In this document: one piece after another, positions 23,585-26,662 of the stretch
Layout: every line of letters starts with the position of its first letter
How positions within the stretch are numbered: position 1 is the stretch's first letter
Virus record (IMG/VR): IMGVR_UViG_3300032665_000165
Span: 1 to 26,662 of that record
Reading direction: 5' to 3' (one strand)
From: a virus
DNA: 26,662 nucleotides
The notes under the pieces: model-generated
Told to the model about the DNA's origin: nothing
The model's input: only the letters and a program-made list of their open reading frames with translations
Database searches by the model: none
Program-made: the position numbers and the translations under genes

Positions 23585-24046
23585 ATGACCCTGAATGATT
23601 TTCAACGTGTGATGCTGGCAGAGTTCGCCATTCGACAGGCCGGACCGCTGGGCAGCGTTGAACAGATGAAGGCAATTTGCTATGTGATGCGCAACCGCGT
23701 GAGAAAGGGATGGAATGATGGCAATTGGATTGCGACGATAGAGGCGGCTCCAGACCATGCGGCACACGATCCACTCCCGATGCGGATTGACCCGAGCAGC
23801 CGCACCATGCAGCGATTGATCTCCGATATTGACGATATTTTTTATAGTTACAAATTCGGGGCGACAAGCGATGATGGGAGCATCCTCGGAAACCTTGAAA
23901 GCACGTTGACCGAAGAAAAGCATGAAGCCCTGTATTGGAGTTATGCGAACCGGCCTGTACGGGAATGGTTTTTGAAGAAGATACAGAAAGACGGCATCAA
24001 CCATCCACTACGCGCTCAAATGGGAACGATGATGTTTTACGAGTGA
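23585..24046 (+). CDS. Possible cell-wall hydrolase (SleB-like)
   Basis: A 153-residue protein whose N-terminus, MLAEFAIRQAGPLGSVEQMK then AICYVMRNRVRKGW, resembles the start of SleB-type cell-wall hydrolases: an early glutamate (E13) where the catalytic Glu lies, a helix, then an NRV turn at 37-39. If correct it would cut peptidoglycan glycan strands. The rest (residues 50-153) is not recognised. There is no signal peptide, so it would need a holin, or would be virion-borne. The resemblance is weak and a non-enzymatic structural role is possible. It lies just upstream of the fiber genes. Confidence 0.4.
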   Translation: MTLNDFQRVMLAEFAIRQAGPLGSVEQMKAICYVMRNRVRKGWNDGNWIATIEAAPDHAAHDPLPMRIDPSSRTMQRLISDIDDIFYSYKFGATSDDGSILGNLESTLTEEKHEALYWSYANRPVREWFLKKIQKDGINHPLRAQMGTMMFYE

Positions 24047-24055
24047 GGAAAAAAA

Positions 24056-24622
24056 ATGAGTCTAACACCACAAATCACGCTGACCGCAACCCTGCAAGAT
24101 ATTTGCGGAAATGAGGCAGGCAGTGTCAGCAATCCTGCTCGCCTGCGGATTGTTTTGTGTGGCTATGGCTTGACGTTGCCGGTTATCGTCGGCACCTCAT
24201 CGCTGGCGCAAATTGAATATGAAATCGCTTCAACAGGCTCCCCAATTTCGATCAGTCTATGGGGCCAAGATGATATCTCGCCCAGCGGGACCTTTTATCA
24301 AATCACCATTCTTGACGGAAACGGCAGAACATTACAATGCGGAGCCTATCAATTTTTCGGAACACAAACGATTGATTTGAGCAACGCAACACAGATCGTT
24401 CCCAGCGGAAGTACGCCATCAGGACTTGGCAGTTTAGAGTTGGCAGTTTGTAACGGAACCAAACCAGGCACAGTTTTTACAGCGTCAGGAATTGTTGTAT
24501 GTGTCTTTGTGAATGGTCTGCTGCAACGCCCGACAATTGATTATACTGTGTCAGGAACCACCATCACTTTCAATTACACCGTTGGAGGAAGTTCAAATGT
24601 CTATGCGCTCTGCATTGTCTAA
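24056..24622 (+). CDS. Short fiber / tail-tip beta protein
   Basis: A 188-residue beta-rich protein with GAGG before its ATG. It starts MSLTPQITLTATLQDICG and has LRIVLCGYGLTLPVIVGTSS, then GTFYQITILDGNGRTLQCGAY and TIDLSN, a pattern common in phage fiber or tail-knob proteins. The end (VFVNGLLQRPTIDYTVSGTTITF) matches the small 'FVNG..q...DY..sGt.itf' domain of many tail fibers. It probably joins the long fiber encoded next, or forms a short fiber itself. It overlaps the next gene by 26 nt. Confidence 0.7.
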   Translation: MSLTPQITLTATLQDICGNEAGSVSNPARLRIVLCGYGLTLPVIVGTSSLAQIEYEIASTGSPISISLWGQDDISPSGTFYQITILDGNGRTLQCGAYQFFGTQTIDLSNATQIVPSGSTPSGLGSLELAVCNGTKPGTVFTASGIVVCVFVNGLLQRPTIDYTVSGTTITFNYTVGGSSNVYALCIV

Positions 24623-26662
24623 AGTCGCAGTCGTACTGCTTTTACTGACGTGCTATGCACATGCGCAGCAACAGATTGATCCATCGCAAAACATTGCATG
24701 GCCAGCATGTACTGGCACGCAACAGGTGTACAGCATCACGTTGAACCAATGCATCACGCCACAATCCGCGGCTGGAGCAGTCGTAGAAAGCCCTGTTATC
24801 ACACAGACAGTAGCACAGCCGAGCGGGACAAACTTCAATGTAACCACGAGCTATGGCGGCAAGGAAGAATACAATGGCAGTGAAGTATGTTCTGCTGTAA
24901 ATGGACTGTGCCTAGTACCAATCACTGCTGGAACTGAAAACATAGGTTCCACTACAAATTGGTTCAAAAATTTGTTTATTGGTTATGGTGCAAGTTATTA
25001 TACAGAAATTAGTGGCTATAATTCACAAACAGGAAACGTAACTTATACTATGCCCCCTGTTGCTACCGGCAGTGATACATTGGTTTCAATTGCTGCTTCA
25101 CAAACGCTTACAAATAAGAGCATTGCTGGTAGTGAAATCAACAGCAGCACTATTGGCACTACTTATGGTGGCACAGGTCAAAACTGGGGATCAAGCTCTG
25201 GTATTCCTGAATTGAACGCTGGAACATTTGGTTTATATAATACTTCATGTTCAAGTGCAACCAATGCGCTAACTTGGAATAACTCAACAGAAGCATTTGG
25301 ATGCAATACTATTTCATCTGGCACTGGTACAGTAACAGACGGAAGTGGTGTAACAACTGCCGGATACATTCCAGTATCAACTACCTCTGCTCACGTATTG
25401 TCTTATACACCAACCAGCACATACAACCTTAGTGTGCCAACTCTAAGTGCTAATGATACTGTTGATACCCTTGGTGCAGCACAAACATTTACTGGTGCTA
25501 AAACATTTAGCACAACAGCACCTATATTCTCAGTTGGCCTAGTATCAAACACTGCTGGAACTGGTAATATTGGATCAACTTCAAAGTGGTTCAATAACTT
25601 ATTTTTTGCCGCTGGTGCAAGTTACTATACTGAAATTAGTGGCTATAATTCACAAACAGGAAACGTAACTTATACTATGCCCCCTGTTGCTACCGGCAGT
25701 GATACATTGGTTTCAATTGCTGCTTCACAAACGCTTACAAATAAGAGCATTGCTGGTAGTGAAATCAACAGCAGTACGGTTGGGTCTGGATATGGCGGCA
25801 CAGGACAGGCATGGGGATCAAGCTCTGGTATTCCTGAATTGAACGCTGGAACATTTAGTTTATATAATACTTCATGTTCAGGTGCAACCAATGCGCTAAC
25901 TTGGAACAGTTCAACTGAAAGTTTTAGCTGCAACACTATTAGCAGCACAACACCTGGTGGCAGTTCAGGAGCCGTTCAATACAACAACTCTGGCTCATTT
26001 GGTGGATTGAGTACAATCGGTTCCAATAATGTTTCAACAGTAACATTGGCACAAAATTGCACACCGTGTATTGGCGGATTGAATATCAACATTACTCCAG
26101 GTGTTAGTGGCACAGCTACAGCAGAACCAGCTTATCTAAATTTTGGTTCATATTGGGTACAGCAAACACAAGACCCAGTATCAGCAAATCCTTCAACATT
26201 TCAAATACTTGACAAGAACAGTGTGCCAAGATTTTATGCTGGTGCAGCTTCATCAACTGCTTTAGGTTTTACCAGCATTGATGCTGATGGCAGTGGAAAC
26301 AGTGTGAATGTAAATGACCAATCTGGTGCTGGCACTGGTGGGTTGTCTATTTATTCAGGCGGTGGTAGCCCTACAGTATGGGCAACTATTAGCAGTTCAC
26401 TTGCTGCGTCAAGTGGATACACTTGTTTGCAAGCTAATACTTCCGGCGTTCTTAGTGCTGTTGGAAGTGCTTGTGGTACTGTAACTGATGGCAGTGGCGT
26501 GACTACCGCGGGAATCATCCCCGTTTCAACCACTACGGCGCACACCCTCAGCTATACACCAACCAGCACATACAACCTTAGTGTGCCAACTCTAAGTGCT
26601 AATGATACTGTTGCTACCCTTGGTGCAGCACAAACATTTACTGGTGCTAAAACATTTGGTGC
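24597..26662 (+). CDS. Long tail fiber, partial, with signal-peptide-like leader
   Basis: A reading frame of at least 688 codons runs off the right end. GGAGG at 24584-24588 lies 8 nt before its ATG, fixing the start inside the previous gene. Residues 1-23 look like a signal peptide: basic start, hydrophobic VAVVLLLLTC, then AHA before QQQ. The rest is Gly/Ser/Thr/Asn-rich fiber sequence with phage-fiber motifs such as SQTLTNKSI, YGGTGQ and AAQTFTGAKTF. A unit of 209 residues repeats (first copy from 24915, second from 25542). It probably binds the host surface; a C-terminal chaperone or receptor domain would lie beyond the window. The repeats are more AT-rich than neighbouring genes. Confidence 0.82.
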   Translation, partial: MSMRSALSKVAVVLLLLTCYAHAQQQIDPSQNIAWPACTGTQQVYSITLNQCITPQSAAGAVVESPVITQTVAQPSGTNFNVTTSYGGKEEYNGSEVCSAVNGLCLVPITAGTENIGSTTNWFKNLFIGYGASYYTEISGYNSQTGNVTYTMPPVATGSDTLVSIAASQTLTNKSIAGSEINSSTIGTTYGGTGQNWGSSSGIPELNAGTFGLYNTSCSSATNALTWNNSTEAFGCNTISSGTGTVTDGSGVTTAGYIPVSTTSAHVLSYTPTSTYNLSVPTLSANDTVDTLGAAQTFTGAKTFSTTAPIFSVGLVSNTAGTGNIGSTSKWFNNLFFAAGASYYTEISGYNSQTGNVTYTMPPVATGSDTLVSIAASQTLTNKSIAGSEINSSTVGSGYGGTGQAWGSSSGIPELNAGTFSLYNTSCSGATNALTWNSSTESFSCNTISSTTPGGSSGAVQYNNSGSFGGLSTIGSNNVSTVTLAQNCTPCIGGLNINITPGVSGTATAEPAYLNFGSYWVQQTQDPVSANPSTFQILDKNSVPRFYAGAASSTALGFTSIDADGSGNSVNVNDQSGAGTGGLSIYSGGGSPTVWATISSSLAASSGYTCLQANTSGVLSAVGSACGTVTDGSGVTTAGIIPVSTTTAHTLSYTPTSTYNLSVPTLSANDTVATLGAAQTFTGAKTFG
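24915..26168 (+). repeat. In-frame 627-bp repeat units in the fiber gene
   Basis: Unit 1 is 24915-25541; unit 2 starts at 25542. The best-kept part is an exact 143-bp match, 25005-25147 against 25632-25774; another match, 25185-25229 against 25812-25856, has the same 627-bp offset. The second unit diverges after about 25940. The repeats are direct and in frame (209 codons). Confidence 0.88.
25404..25508 (+). repeat. Second fiber repeat, copy 1
   Basis: These 105 bp recur at 26553-26657 with a single mismatch (GTTGATACC against GTTGCTACC). The offset is 1149 bp, again a multiple of three. The encoded stretch includes TSTYNLSVPTLSANDTV and AAQTFTGAKTF. Confidence 0.88.
26553..26657 (+). repeat. 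Second fiber repeat, copy 2
   Basis: Copy of 25404-25508 with one mismatch. It is preceded by a more diverged copy of the GTVTDGSGVTTAG segment (from 26475, against 25326) at the same 1149-bp offset. Confidence 0.88.

Noticed and set aside
24915-26657. Fiber repeats as a diversity-generating retroelement
   Set aside because: The copies are identical or nearly so with no pattern of changes at adenines, and no reverse transcriptase is present in the window.
1-26662. tRNA genes, insertion sequences, integrase and attachment sites
   Set aside because: None could be supported by eye; the gene-free gaps are too short or show no cloverleaf, transposase or terminal inverted repeats.

Overview
The window looks like part of a tailed double-stranded DNA phage of podovirus (T7-like) layout whose genome also carries a low-copy plasmid replication and partition cassette, i.e. 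a candidate phage-plasmid. This rests on reading protein sequences and gene order by eye; no database search was possible. The host cannot be named. The perfect DnaA box, strong Shine-Dalgarno sites and signal-peptide-like leaders point to a bacterium, probably Gram-negative. No integrase, repressor, RNA polymerase or DNA polymerase is seen, but the window is open at the right end and may be cut on the left.

Left, positions 1-2235: an origin-like stretch (AT-rich palindrome, three 22-bp iterons, one perfect DnaA box) followed by three overlapping genes read leftward in the order parA, ribbon-helix-helix partner, replication initiator. The 122-bp gap 2236-2357 separates this operon from the rightward phage genes. 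It holds a repeated 16-bp sequence, one copy of which is a perfect palindrome, probably an operator.

Centre, 2358-12223: a DUF1064-type nuclease, a zinc-finger protein, a beta-rich decoration-like protein, a small charged protein, large terminase, portal, a small helical protein, a scaffold-like protein, the major capsid protein, a zinc-knuckle protein and a second decoration-like protein. Rho-independent terminators follow the capsid gene and both decoration-like genes, probably isolating highly expressed virion genes.

Right-centre, 12293-22276: two adaptor-like proteins in tandem, a 1029-residue tail nozzle with inserted glycan-binding-like modules, then a run resembling T7 genes 13-14-15-16: a GNAT-fold protein, a 198-residue protein and two large ejection-type proteins. 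These genes are tightly packed and often overlap by ATGA.

Right end, 22273-26662: tiny overlapping genes including a 25-residue membrane peptide, an unknown 350-residue protein, a possible cell-wall hydrolase, a short fiber or tail-tip protein, and a very long fiber gene that runs off the window. This last gene begins with a signal-peptide-like leader, contains in-frame 627-bp repeats and is more AT-rich than its neighbours.

Together the genes suggest an element that can be kept as a partitioned, iteron-controlled plasmid and can also package itself in short-tailed virions.
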